From: Candidatus Enterovibrio escicola
Lineage (GTDB): Bacteria; Pseudomonadota; Gammaproteobacteria; Enterobacterales; Vibrionaceae
DNA: 64,000 nucleotides
Direction: 5' to 3'
Assembly: GCF_002464935.1 (NCBI RefSeq)
Contig: NZ_NBYY01000022.1
Span: forward strand, 1 to 64,000
Part shown: positions 34,200 to 43,901 of the stretch, in pieces
Layout: the number at the start of each line of letters is the position of its first letter
How positions within the stretch are numbered: position 1 is the stretch's first letter
Translations under genes and position numbers: made by a program
Notes under the pieces: generated by a model
What the model saw: the letters and a program-made list of their open reading frames with translations, nothing else
Database searches by the model: none
Told to the model about the DNA's origin: nothing

Positions 34200-35260
34200 A
34201 TGTATTTAATTCATTGGTTAGGCCGCTTCACTTTCGTCTTTCCATTAGAGTTCCTACCTCATCTCGTCGTACTTTTCGCGAACGTTCGAACCTGAGTGAT
34301 CTAGAATGAACTTCAGTGCTGCGATGTAACATTTTTCAAATGTGCAATCTGAAAACGAAATGCCGTTTTTTCAATTAAGGCTTCAGCCATTTCAATTTCT
34401 CGACCAATCATGCTGCGAGTTTGTGCGGTAGTGAAAAAACCTTGCAGTGGGTTAGCTCTATGCATATTGGAACCCTCAATTCCGTTAGTCATAAATGATC
34501 ACGATGTTGTTGTTTCTCATAGGGCAACTCACGTTTATCTCTCCATGTAGGGTGCTTATCAGTAACATTTACACCTCGCTACAGCTTGGCGATATCAAGG
34601 ACGATTTGTTTATACTGACCATCACATTGGTGTTAATAGATGAGTAGGTAAGGCCTTTTTCCTCCATCGTAAATTGAATTAGCAATGGTATTCATAGCTT
34701 TTAACCAATCTTGGTCGGTAATGTTCAGTTGGCGAAGGCTAAGCACTTGGTTTACAGCGATGTGACCTTGCTTGTTTATACGGAAAGACAAATCAACTAG
34801 GGCTTTAACCGCATCACTTGAATTCTCATTCTAGCGGTTAATTCCTTCGTCAATTTTTGTCTTAGCAGCTTGGATGTGTTCATCGAATACACGGTGTTCT
34901 CCGATTGAGCGTTGCTCTTTATTTTTTCCATCAAATGAAAGCAGGATAATGTTTCTTTTGATGCCACCGTATTTCACATTAAATTCGGCATAGCTTAAGT
35001 TTATAAAATAGTGGTTCTTAATGTGCTTGCTGCAAAAGCTTCCCTAACTGAAAGTTGTGTAAGAAAAATTCCTTGTCTCGATTGCTTTAGTTGACGAACC
35101 TATCTATCAATCGTGGACTCACCCAAATTCATTACTCTGCTGTTTCATCAACAAAGTTGTTTTGATCAAGAATACGTAGGGTAACTTCGTGGTTACATTT
35201 TTGGTTAAATATTATTTTGGTACGTTTATGATTATTATCACCTGTTCGCATTTAAGAGGA
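34200..35260 (-). pseudogene. Mu-like prophage remnant with DUF3164 gene
   Basis: On the minus strand, about 35040-34570 encodes a DUF3164-like protein as found in the early region of Mu-type phages: FNVKYGGIKRNIILLSFDGK, then QRSIGEHRVFDEHIQAAKT, then LRQLNITDQDWLKAMNTIAN and YKQIVLDIAKL. Frameshifts and stops interrupt it. Downstream, 34500-34310 reads MTNGIEGSNMHRANPLQGFF and MIGREIEMAEALIEKTAFRF, probably another early phage gene. No Mu transposase, repressor or end sequence was found. Confidence 0.65.
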
Positions 35261-35397
35261 TGATGTCACCATAAATCGAATGGCATAATTGAATGTGTCA
35301 CTTCAAAACTTAAATCAAACAGCGGGATCAATGTACATTTTATGCCACTCTGATAAAGTTCTATTACATTTAAATATAAGCATGATGAGAGATAACT

Positions 35398-36318
35398 ATG
35401 CCAATCTATGTAGTGGGACACAAAAACCCAGACTCTGATTCAATCTGCGGTGCTATAGCACTTGCCTACTTGCAAAACGAAATTAACCAACCTGCGGTTG
35501 CTACCCGATTAGGTACCTTGTCTCCAGAAACAATATTTATTCTGGAACGCTTTGGTTTCGAAGCACCTGAGTTAAAACTTAGCTATGCGAGGGAAACAGT
35601 ATACATTGTTGACCATTCGGAACTTATTCAGGCACCAGACGATATCGAACAGGCGACCATCATGGGTATCGTTGACCACCACAAATTGGGTGATCTAACC
35701 ACATCTACCCCATTGGAATGCTGGATCCGCCCTGTGGGCTGTTCCAATACTGTCATAAAAATGATGTACGACTTTTATGAAGTGGTAATTCCAAAAAACA
35801 TCGCCGGAATTATGCTGTGTGCAATCCTAAGTGATACAGTTATCTTGAAATCACCAACTTGTACTACAGCAGATATTCGTTGTGTAAAAGAACTTGCTGA
35901 AATTGTGGGTATTGAAGATACCAAAGCACTGGGTATGGAGATGTTTCACGTAAAATCTGCAATTGCAAACACCCCAGCTCTCGATCTGGTTATGCGTGAT
36001 TTCAAGGACTTCAATATGAACGGTAACCTAATTGGCATTGGTCAATTAGAAGTGATTGATTTAGAAGTATTTAATGAAATAAAACCGGCTCTGGAAACAG
36101 AAATCGCTTCACTGAAAGAAAAAGGAAATCGACACTCTGTCATGCTGTTACTAACCGATATCATGAATGAAGGCTCTGAGTTGCTGGTTGTTTCTGATGA
36201 CATTACGACCATCGAACATGCATACGGTATCAAAATAGAAAACGGTCGTGTTTGGCTAGAAGGTGTATTGAGCCGAAAGAAACAAGTGGTACCAGCGCTT
36301 CAAAAAACGTTTGCATAA
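35398..36318 (+). CDS. ppaC: Manganese-dependent inorganic pyrophosphatase (family II)
   Basis: Hydrolyses pyrophosphate to phosphate in the cytoplasm, pulling biosynthetic reactions forward. The 306-aa product has the DHH-superfamily pattern: GHKNPDSDS (about 7-15) and GIVDHHKLGD (about 94-103) supply metal ligands, and the C-terminal DHHA2 domain carries the substrate-binding basic residues (KGNRHSVMLLLTD; WLEGVLSRKKQVVPAL). The ATG at 35398 follows gatgagagataact. Family II enzymes prefer Mn or Co and are more active than the family I Ppa. Intact and isolated. Confidence 0.95.
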   Translation: MPIYVVGHKNPDSDSICGAIALAYLQNEINQPAVATRLGTLSPETIFILERFGFEAPELKLSYARETVYIVDHSELIQAPDDIEQATIMGIVDHHKLGDLTTSTPLECWIRPVGCSNTVIKMMYDFYEVVIPKNIAGIMLCAILSDTVILKSPTCTTADIRCVKELAEIVGIEDTKALGMEMFHVKSAIANTPALDLVMRDFKDFNMNGNLIGIGQLEVIDLEVFNEIKPALETEIASLKEKGNRHSVMLLLTDIMNEGSELLVVSDDITTIEHAYGIKIENGRVWLEGVLSRKKQVVPALQKTFA

Positions 36319-36396
36319 TACCTCTTTGTTCCAAATAACGGCAGTATCTACTGCTATCTCTAGTGATGTTTTCCCTGTTTCATCCTTATTTAATTA

Positions 36397-36677
36397 ACCT
36401 GAGCTGCGCATAAGAAATGAACTATATGCCCAAGTCGCGATCTGACCGTTTGAAAAAAACCATTGACTGCATAAGGACTTGGGCATGAATAACTCAGACG
36501 CTATTTTCGTCAATTTCTGCTAAACTTTCCTCCCTGCATGGAAAAAACACCTAATTTCTTCTGGTGTCAAACAAAGAAATAAGCCTTTTCATCCCTCAGT
36601 TAGCGAAGTGATGACGATAGTGATAGTTTTCCATCAATCGGGATATAGAGACTTCAAAACCTATTACATCCACTTTT
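36397..36677 (+). mobile_element. IS982-family 5' fragment with perfect leader hairpin
   Basis: Left end acctgagctgcgcataag at 36397 flanked by ttaatta. The leader, start ATG at 36485 (MNNSDAIF) and N-terminal coding region run to about 36677, where similarity stops (catccactttt). The leader holds an uninterrupted 11-bp stem over the start codon. Confidence 0.82.
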
Positions 36678-37636
36678 ATCTTCACGGTACGTTGTATGGT
36701 TCTTTTATAGCAGGATTCTTTCAACCTCTTGGTGTGTGTAAGTAACATCTAGTTCATTGACAAACGCTGACCGTAAAGATCTTGATTATCGAAGTGTGTT
36801 TACTTCTCTTTAGAAATTAAGCCAATAACGCAAATTCAACGTCTTCCGGTAAAAATTTCCTTTCTATCTCTTCGCGGATAATAATCCGTGAGAGGTTTCC
36901 CGTACTGGTTTATGGAGCCAGCTCTTTTTTAAAGCCAAAGACAAGGATAGCTACTGGCGCCATGCCTCAATTTTATCTGCTATTACGGGCTTTTATCGAC
37001 ACGCCGTTGCGGGGATCTGTTGCCTAAGGTTTATGGTACCTTAGGCATGGCGATAAGAGAGAAGACGGAAACCTTGAATTATACGGAGATACTGAAGGGA
37101 TATATGAAGGTGAATCAGTATGAATGCATACTGTGGAGTAACAGGTTGATTTTTTAGTGTTACGGTACAGTACACTGGTGGTTGAATTAGTGGTAAGCGA
37201 TCTAACATAGACCAGTGTGATGCTAGGCCGAAACCCGAAGACAAAATAGGTGCATATTAAGAGGTAAAAACTAGCAAAATGATAGGCCATTATTTATTTT
37301 GTATGGTGTTATCATACTCCGAGTATAAGAAGATTGATCTTTTTACTCTGGTCATTATATCCAATTAGAAATATTGAGATGCCTTACCTTTTAACACACT
37401 ATATTGACAACCTGTTTACATCGATGTGCCTCGTTCTTTTATTTTCCACACTTCTGCTAGAAAATCAGATAAGCACATCTATCAGACTCTAATTGAACCT
37501 TTCTATACTGTGATTCCTCGCGAATAACACAGAACAAGTGCCAAGTAACACAAGATTTTCTAATCAATGTAGTTATACGCGTTGGTAAAATGCGTCACAA
37601 TAGGTAGAATAATGCTCTTTTTTTGTGGTGAAATGA
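36678..37636. other. Unassigned spacer
   Basis: About 1 kb without a recognisable gene. Holds a perfect hairpin at 37021-37047. The DUF2786 gene's promoter should lie near 37580-37630 (tagaat at about 37602 may be its -10), but this is a guess. Confidence 0.4.
37021..37047. repeat. Perfect 10-bp hairpin
   Basis: TGCCTAAGGT (37021-37030) pairs with ACCTTAGGCA (37038-37047) around a 7-nt loop. There is no U-run on either side, so it is not an obvious terminator. Confidence 0.6.
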
Positions 37637-38326
37637 ATGTCTGAAGCAAAATGTAAGGCTCTTAAGAAGATTGCAAAATGTCTTGAGCTAAGTAATTCGG
37701 CTAACATCAACGAAGCTGCACAAGCTATTAAAATGGCTCAGAGTTTAATGAAAAAGTATGGATTAGATCAAGATGACATTGATTTTATTAAGATGGGTAA
37801 AACGACATCTAAAACCATTTTGCCAACGTCTATTAACGAATCAATTTTAAGAATCATTCGTGGTATTAATACTAGATTTGGGGTAGAATGTGTCCTCACT
37901 AATTTTAAAGGACTAAAAAAAGCCGAGTTCATTGGTGATGCCGATCGTGCTATTTTTGCTGCCTTTGCATTTGATATCGTTTATCGTGAAATGAACGAGC
38001 ATATTGGACAATTCCGTAGTAGCTTTACGGGTTCTGGTATGCCTCAAACAGAATTGACGCGTCGCATTCAATCATTTACCTTTGGATGGTTGGAAGGTGC
38101 ACTAGAAAAACTGCCTAATATTACACCAGACGGAGATGTGAATAAAAAGATCAAAGACTATATCGACAGTCAATTTAAAAATATTGACCGTGAAACTTTT
38201 AAACAGCAGTTGAGAGATGTTATGAAGGGTATCACAGACGACTATAAAAAAGGCATTAAAAAAGGACAGCAAATTTCAGTTAACCGTCCCGTATCTGGTT
38301 CAAAAGAACCCAAGCTTCTTGGGTAA
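37637..38326 (+). CDS. DUF2786 domain protein
   Basis: A 229-aa soluble protein. Residues about 5-45 (KCKALKKIAKCLELSNSANI then NEAAQAIKMAQSLMKKYGLD) match the DUF2786 pattern: a small helical domain with an EAxxAxxMAQxLMxKYxL core. The middle (about 60-160) contains a Tyr/Phe-rich segment usual in these proteins, and the C-terminal 50 residues are Lys-rich. Function is unknown; the domain is common in phages and mobile regions as well as chromosomes. Start ATG at 37637. The end of the gene forms a perfect 7-bp stem (acccaag/cttgggt, 38308-38324) over the stop. Intact despite surrounding decay. Confidence 0.75.
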   Translation: MSEAKCKALKKIAKCLELSNSANINEAAQAIKMAQSLMKKYGLDQDDIDFIKMGKTTSKTILPTSINESILRIIRGINTRFGVECVLTNFKGLKKAEFIGDADRAIFAAFAFDIVYREMNEHIGQFRSSFTGSGMPQTELTRRIQSFTFGWLEGALEKLPNITPDGDVNKKIKDYIDSQFKNIDRETFKQQLRDVMKGITDDYKKGIKKGQQISVNRPVSGSKEPKLLG

Positions 38327-38726
38327 CCGCCTTAACCACCTTAATCGGTGAGTGTCAGCACTTTTCAGTTTCACAGAGGAATAATACGTATACACCCTTA
38401 ATTGAATTTCAAGCATTGATTACATAATTCTATCAAGTCAAGTATATCGTTTGTCTATGCTCAAGATATTTTGTTAACTCGATGCCGTTTCCAATCACTA
38501 TCATGTCTGTAACAGACTTATTAATAAGGGTAGATCTACCTAAGTGTTAAGATTTGGTACCTTTACGATGGTTTCCTGATTTTAGACGACTTTGCCCCTG
38601 TTAAGAAAATGACCGTCGGTTTTGTATATCTTTCTCTAACCTTATTTTTACTAATATATCTCGACATAAATATTCTTCTAACCGTATAAAAACAGTCTTC
38701 CTAATCATGCGTTCAATAGATTATTT
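38327..38726. other. Unassigned spacer
   Basis: No gene, RNA or element end recognised. Confidence 0.45.
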
Positions 38727-38870
38727 TTTGTGTAAAATACCTGTTTTTGCATGGTCACCTTGCTAGCTACCGTTAATGTTAAATGTCGTTTTTACCAGCA
38801 GATAAAACGGTTAAAAACCATAGTATCAATATTGGTGGACACCACCGCTATCGTTGCACTTCATGTTGCC
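38727..38870 (+). mobile_element. IS1-family 5' fragment
   Basis: The best preserved of three IS1-like fragments. One frame reads DKTVKNHSINIGGHHRYRCT then SC, and the upstream frame reads VNVKCRFYQQ. Together these resemble the zinc-binding N-terminus of IS1 InsA with a frameshift. Sequence continues unrecognised to the IS982 left end at 38984. Confidence 0.55.
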
Positions 38871-38983
38871 CCTGAATTTAGATAATAACTGCGACACTTA
38901 GGGTCTAGCGTAGAAGAGGAAACCAATTATAGAAAGTGGTACATTATTCTCTCTGAGGAAACAAGTAGTACTACGATCAATTA

Positions 38984-39416
38984 ACCTGAACTGCGGATAA
39001 GAAATGAACTAAATGCCAAAGCCGTGATCTGATCGTTTAAAAAACTATCGACTGCATAAGAACTTTGGCATAAATAACTTAGACGCTGTTTTCGTCAAAG
39101 TCGGCGACTTCTGCCAGATTCTCCTCCTTGCCTGGGCAAAATACCTCATTTCTTCCGGTATCAAACAAAGAAACAAGCCTTTTCTTTTCTCAGTTAGCGA
39201 AGTGACGACGATAGTGATAGCTTCCCATCAGTTTGGGTATTGAGACTTCAAGACTTATTACATCCACTTTATTTGCTTTTGCCTCACCAACAAATTTCCT
39301 GAATTAGTCAGCTACCCGCGAATGCCCAAGCTTATGCAAGGTTTTCTGGTACCGCTTTGCTCTTACCTCACTCACCGTTAGGGATTGCCTTTGTTGATTC
39401 GTCCAAACTACAGGTT
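38984..39416 (+). mobile_element. IS982-family 5' fragment fused to an IS903-like tail
   Basis: Left end acctgaactgcggataag at 38984. The transposase N-terminal region continues, frameshifted, to about 39416 (FVDSSKLQV), where it joins the IS903-like tail through a shared caggtt. Start codon is ATA. Confidence 0.82.
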
Positions 39417-39565
39417 GATTACAATGATCAAATTGGTAAAGCGTTGGCAAATGTGCAAGAGATGAACAAAGTCATAGGACTCGTATACTTGTTCGACAAC
39501 AGACAAATTAAGACTGTAAAAAAGATCGGGATTAGTGCGTTATAGGTCTGATTGAATCAACAACT
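39417..39565 (+). mobile_element. IS5-family (IS903-group) 3' tail
   Basis: Encodes DYNDQIGKALANVQEMNKVI then the usual 3' non-coding segment and right end near 39565 (ggtctgattgaatcaacaac). It follows the IS982 fragment without a gap, and an ORF (39357-39545) runs across the join. Confidence 0.8.
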
Positions 39566-39855
39566 TTGGTCGATTATAGAAATGACGTGAGCAAAAGTAT
39601 CATCAATAGATGACTCTCTTATCAAACAGCTTCTTCTTGAGGAACCAATCGTGATGAACGAAGAGATATTCGTGAATATTTGTCCAACCCAGAGTACCCA
39701 CAATCACCACGCAGCCTGAGACAAAGAGTCTACCAAACAATGTTTAATCCACTTTTACATTTTGTGATTCATATCGAATCACATGAAAATACTGTTTTAT
39801 CGCTGTGATATTCATGGTTTTTTCTAAAAATAGTCGTATAAGATTACGAGTTATA
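39566..39855 (-). pseudogene. ISAs1-family transposase, N-terminal fragment
   Basis: The minus strand reads MNITAIKQYFHVIRYESQNV, then LFGRLFVSGCVVIVGTLGWT, then NIHEYLFVHHDWFLKKKLFD and VIIDDTFAHVISIID, which is the ISAs1 N-terminal pattern. One stop interrupts it, and the catalytic part is absent. Confidence 0.72.
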
Positions 39856-39879
39856 GTGATTTCTGGTAGACAGGTAGGA

Positions 39880-41165
39880 AATAATGAGGTGTAACCTGTT
39901 GATTGATCTCACCCGATTAATAACCAACAAGGAAGACAGCGCAGGGACAATAATCATCATGTTACCGAGCTTAATGAACTGCTGAAATAAAGCGCACAGC
40001 AGTTGTTGACTCAAGCTATAGAAACCGAGGTTCAATCCTTGCTCGATAATTTCACATCACTCCAAGCTAACGGAAAGCAGGGAGTGGTTTGCAGTGGCCA
40101 TTTGCCTGATCGGTACCTACAAACTTGGTTCGGCGACATTACCATCAAAGTTCCAAAGGTTCAAGATAAAACAGGGAGCGGGATCAAGTTCAATAACACA
40201 CTGGTTCCACCCTATCTCACAGTGAACCAAAAACATAGAAGAGCTTATCCCTTGGCCCTATCTGCATGGGATCTCAACGGGAGATATGTATCCAACCTAG
40301 AAATCGCTCTTAGATAAGCAAGCCAAAGGGTTATCAGCAAATAGTGTTTCTCGACTCAAGAAGCAGTGGGAAGCAAAATACAACCAGTGGCATAAGCGCG
40401 ACCTAAGTAAACGGCGGTATGTCTACATTTAGACCGATGGTATTTACTGAAAAGTTTGGATGGATGACAAGCTTTTTCTTATTGTTGTCATCGGCATCTA
40501 TGCGGTTGGCCGCAAGGAAGTGCTAGACGTTATCAATGGGTATAGGGAGTCAGAGGTCAGTTAGCTTTAAGTTCTGTCACAGCTGATGTACCAAGGTGTC
40601 AGTATCGCTCCTGAACTCGCCCTTGGTGATAGCGCTTTCGGTTTTTGGAAGGCAGTGATAAAGCATTTGGCTAACGACGCGTCATCAGTGCTGCTAGGTA
40701 CACAAAACGGGCAATATATTAAACAAAGTCCTAAAATCTGTTCAACCAAAAATAAAAGAAACGCTTCACGATATCTGGATGACGGAGACACAACAAAAGG
40801 CACATAAAGCCTTCAGACAGTTCGAAATACGATATGGTGCTAAATATCCAAGAATAGCGGAGTTCCTGACCAAAGACAAAGTGGTAATGCTGATATTTTG
40901 TGATTTCTCCGCTGAGCACTGGACACCTATTCGAACGACAAACCCCATTGAATCAATGTTTTCAACGGTGAGCTTACGAACAAACAAAACCAAGAATTGT
41001 GGAAATCTAAAAACAACACTGGCAATGGCCTGCAAACTACTGAGGCTTTAAATTACTCGCGGATATCATCAAAGGTATGAAAATTAGAGATAGCATTCGT
41101 AAAAAACGTCAATCATTAGGATACGGCTCTGGAAGCCGTACACTAGATTTAACCATAGCTCATAA
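39880..41165 (+). pseudogene. IS256-family (mutator-type) transposase, decayed
   Basis: The plus strand carries most of an IS256-type transposase in pieces. The N-terminal part at 40003-40317 reads AIETEVQSLLDNFTSLQANG and DRYLQTWFGDITIKVPKVQD, then SGIKFNNTLVPPYL. The catalytic region at about 40400-40810 reads YVYI*TDGIY and VIGIYAVGRKEVLDVINGY, with a serine-proline-glutamate type fold expected. The C-terminal part at about 40810-41050 reads APIRTTNPIESMF-like sequence. At least four frameshifts or stops. Ends not identified. Confidence 0.82.
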
Positions 41166-41173
41166 GAATTACA

Positions 41174-41931
41174 GGATGAGCCCCGCCAGCAAGTTGACCA
41201 TAAAGCTGATACAACTACGGTGCTGAGAATGTTCGATTTGGGATATGTTTTTTAGTTGGTCAAAACAGTTTCAATAATAAATAATTTCCTGAGCATCAAG
41301 CAGTCCTAAAGTTTCATCACTTTGGATTTCATATTTTTTTCACACTCATTATTAGTGTTACTCTCTTGTCTGCAAGTTCCCGCTCTAATGAACCATATAT
41401 AACCTTTATCGCCGTTATAACCACTCATTGTTCCTTTCCTCGCTTCGCGGTACCTTTAAAAACCTGATGTCTAAAAATGCGTAGGTTGTGACAAACCTGT
41501 AGCGTGGACGAATCAACGAAGGAAATTCCTGTTGGCCTTGCCTGACTGTGAGTGAGGTAAGACAAATCGAAACCAGAACACCTTGCATGAGATTGAGCAT
41601 TCGCGTGTAGCTGACTAATTCTCGTTGGTGAGGCAGAGGCAAACAAAGTGGATGTAATAGGTCTTGAAGTCTCAATACCCAGACTGATGGGAAGCTATCA
41701 CTATCGTCGTCACTTCGCTAACTGAGAGAAAAGAAGGCTTGTTTCTTTGTTTGATACCGGAAGAAATTAGGTATTTTGCCTAGGCAGGGAGGAGAATCTG
41801 GCAGAAATCGCTGACTTTAACGAAAACAGCGTCTAAATTATCTATGCCCAAGTTCTTATACAGTCAATAGTTTTTTAAACGATCAGATCGCAACTTAGGC
41901 ATTTAGTTCATTTCTTATGCGCAGCTCAGGT
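41174..41931 (-). mobile_element. IS982-family element lacking its right end
   Basis: On the minus strand the left end is at 41931 (ctgcgcagctcaggt complement), and the element runs to about 41174, lacking the last ~60 bp. The start codon reads ATA. Minus ORFs 41675-41415 and 41646-41425 (SLTVRQGQQEFPSLIRPRYR region) are out of frame with the rest. The leader stem is kept by a compensating change. Confidence 0.83.
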
Positions 41932-42326
41932 TAAGTTAAACTAATTTATAAATTGAATGAAAAACGCTTTATGATTTTGCCTTTATGTTTGAAATAGTTA
42001 GCGGTGTATTCACAAAGTTACTTTGTAATGGCACACCGTTATTATTTGAATATAGGTGTTGATTTCTTTAAACGCCTCACAAAAAATATATAATGAACTA
42101 GGTATATTTATTCTGCTATCTAGTTCTATGTACAGATAGTTAATTGGAGAGTGTATTCGATAAGTTTAAAAGTGTGACTGTTAACTCGGTATTCTTGGTG
42201 TCTATCAATGCAGATATCATGTTTTTTAATAAAAGTTGTCACCATTAATCAAATAAGGACAAGTTCTGCACTGAAACTAACTTATTGAACAGACGATCAT
42301 TAATGTATCTAAAAGGATGATTATAA
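41932..42326. other. Upstream region of the 297-aa gene
   Basis: No gene. A possible hairpin at about 42001-42040 (agcggtgt...acaccgt with inner acaaag/ctttgt). The ribosome-binding site for the next gene is aaaaggatg at about 42313. Confidence 0.4.
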
Positions 42327-43220
42327 ATGACTATTATAACGAAAGATCGTGACCAACAGTTTGACACGTGGCTAAGTGACGTAAAGGAACTACGGGTACC
42401 GAAAGAGTTAATGCCTGTACGAAATAATTTTGTACTGTCGGATTTATTTAGTGACAGTACTGTCACGGGACAAAACTCAATAGGTTGCGGTATTGATGCA
42501 AATGAGCAATCAAAACAAGGTAAGTTGGTCGATGAAGCGAAAGAAAGAGGAGACCTAGTTGAATTAACTAATCTATTAGCTTCTTCAACAGGTAATGCTG
42601 TATCGAGTATTTTAGGTTTAGCACAATCACGTACTGACTGGAATCCGCAAGATCCTTGTAATATTAACAATCCTAATGGCTTCATAAAATTTATTGAAAA
42701 ATTACTTACAATGCCTTACTTTCTTGCGGCTAAATCAGAGAAAACAGGTGTTCATTATGATAATAATAATTATGATAGTCTTATAAACAATATAGTGGAT
42801 CTCTATACTGGACTTACTGAGTCTGATAAGACTCTAGTAAAATCTAGTGTTATAAGCTTAGCGAAAGCTTGTACGAGTCGCGTAAATACAAAGAATACAA
42901 AAACTTTGTTCATTCAACAGACCTTAGATGCATCGGATCGAAACATAGTAGTGAGGATTCATCAAACCTTTATGATCATGGAGTACGACAAGCAAAATAA
43001 CAAAGGATGTCCTACATCCCATTTTGGGACTGATCTGGACGTTAATGTTTTAGAATTAACCTTTCAAGGTAATTTGTGGTCTAAAGAGGCCGCTAAAAAA
43101 TTAGCGAACGTATTTGTACAAAGTTGGGATGACTGGCTCCAATACACAACAACTCCGAGTTTGGATGAGAAACAACCAAAAAAATACTGTTTCGATAAAC
43201 CTGAACTGATAATGGAGTAA
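42327..43220 (+). CDS. Intact protein of unknown function, 297 aa
   Basis: No named family is certain. The product is soluble-looking: no signal peptide and no convincing membrane helix. It has a helical N-terminal two-thirds (AKERGDLVELTNLLASSTGN; SLINNIVDLYTGLTESDKTL) and a C-terminal part with alternating strands and a helix (NIVVRIHQTFMIMEYDKQNN; ELTFQGNLWSKEAAKKLANV). Cysteines at 54, 111, 182, 228 and 291. The size, alpha/beta layout and a cysteine late in the chain (228) recall the Erwinia virulence factor Evf, which is palmitoylated on a cysteine, but this is only a loose resemblance. Start ATG at 42327 with aaaaggatgattata upstream. Its survival among broken genes suggests use. Confidence 0.65.
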   Translation: MTIITKDRDQQFDTWLSDVKELRVPKELMPVRNNFVLSDLFSDSTVTGQNSIGCGIDANEQSKQGKLVDEAKERGDLVELTNLLASSTGNAVSSILGLAQSRTDWNPQDPCNINNPNGFIKFIEKLLTMPYFLAAKSEKTGVHYDNNNYDSLINNIVDLYTGLTESDKTLVKSSVISLAKACTSRVNTKNTKTLFIQQTLDASDRNIVVRIHQTFMIMEYDKQNNKGCPTSHFGTDLDVNVLELTFQGNLWSKEAAKKLANVFVQSWDDWLQYTTTPSLDEKQPKKYCFDKPELIME

Positions 43221-43321
43221 TCTTATTATTTTAATGTTCTAATAAAATCTTGGAGAGTGTTCTGAATTCTGTATAAGTGTCTAAACTTTAGCTATATCGG
43301 CTAAAGATAGACTTAATTTTA

Positions 43322-43510
43322 GGACATGCCTCCAATTAATTGCATTAGTGGTAAAATTCACGTTCGATAAGAGTGTCTATCATCTTGTCAGGTATTATTG
43401 TGGATTTAGAGAAACCACATGATACTTCAATAATTGCCATAGAAACCTCTAGATAGAAACATTTAAACGCAGATATTCTATCAGAATTTTAAGAATTGGA
43501 GGCATGGTCC
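43322..43510. repeat. Imperfect 16-17 bp inverted repeat bounding 189 bp
   Basis: GGACATGCCTCCAATT (43322-43337) and, inverted, AATTGGAGGCATGGTCC (43494-43510); they differ by one inserted base. The enclosed ~155 bp has no ORF. It looks like a miniature element or the fused ends of an IS. Confidence 0.6.
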
Positions 43511-43547
43511 ATGCTTCGACTTGTCATAATGATCACTATAATATTAA

Positions 43548-43890
43548 GTTGCTTTGTGTTGTTTTCTAAATGTTTGAACTAATCGCAATTCCTACGATCA
43601 GATCATCATGGAGTTAAGGGGGAGGTAATGATGGAAAAGGCTAGGCATAAGATCAGCAACTGAAAATAATTTAATCAAGCATTAGTAAACCGAGGGTTTA
43701 TATTTGCGGATACCACGAGATTGAAACGGCACTGATGGTGAAAGGTATTTGGAGCCTATTGACGCAAGAAGATGTCAGCATGTACTGAATAACAAAGGAA
43801 TAACACCCAGTATTCCACCGAGAAGTAACACGGGTTACTGGGAAGAAGGACATCCTAGTAATAAAGAGGACAGGGTTTATCACAAATTAT
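43548..43890 (+). mobile_element. IS5-family (IS903-group) element with two internal deletions
   Basis: Left end near 43548 (tttgtgttgttttctaaatg). It shares the ~27-codon deletion after NRG seen at 6989, and has a second deletion joining VKGIW to the ...DARRCQHVLNNKGITPSIPP region. It ends near 43890, just short of the SulP gene stop. Confidence 0.78.
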
Positions 43891-43901
43891 TAACTGGAAT
43901 G

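Noticed and set aside
33997-34200. Hydrophobic ORF as a small membrane protein
   Set aside because: No ribosome site, overlaps the decayed Mu-like region on the other strand, and AT-rich sequence easily gives hydrophobic frames.
37024-37290. Minus-strand ORFs of 88 and 67 aa
   Set aside because: No coding character or motif; overlap each other and a hairpin in unassigned spacer.
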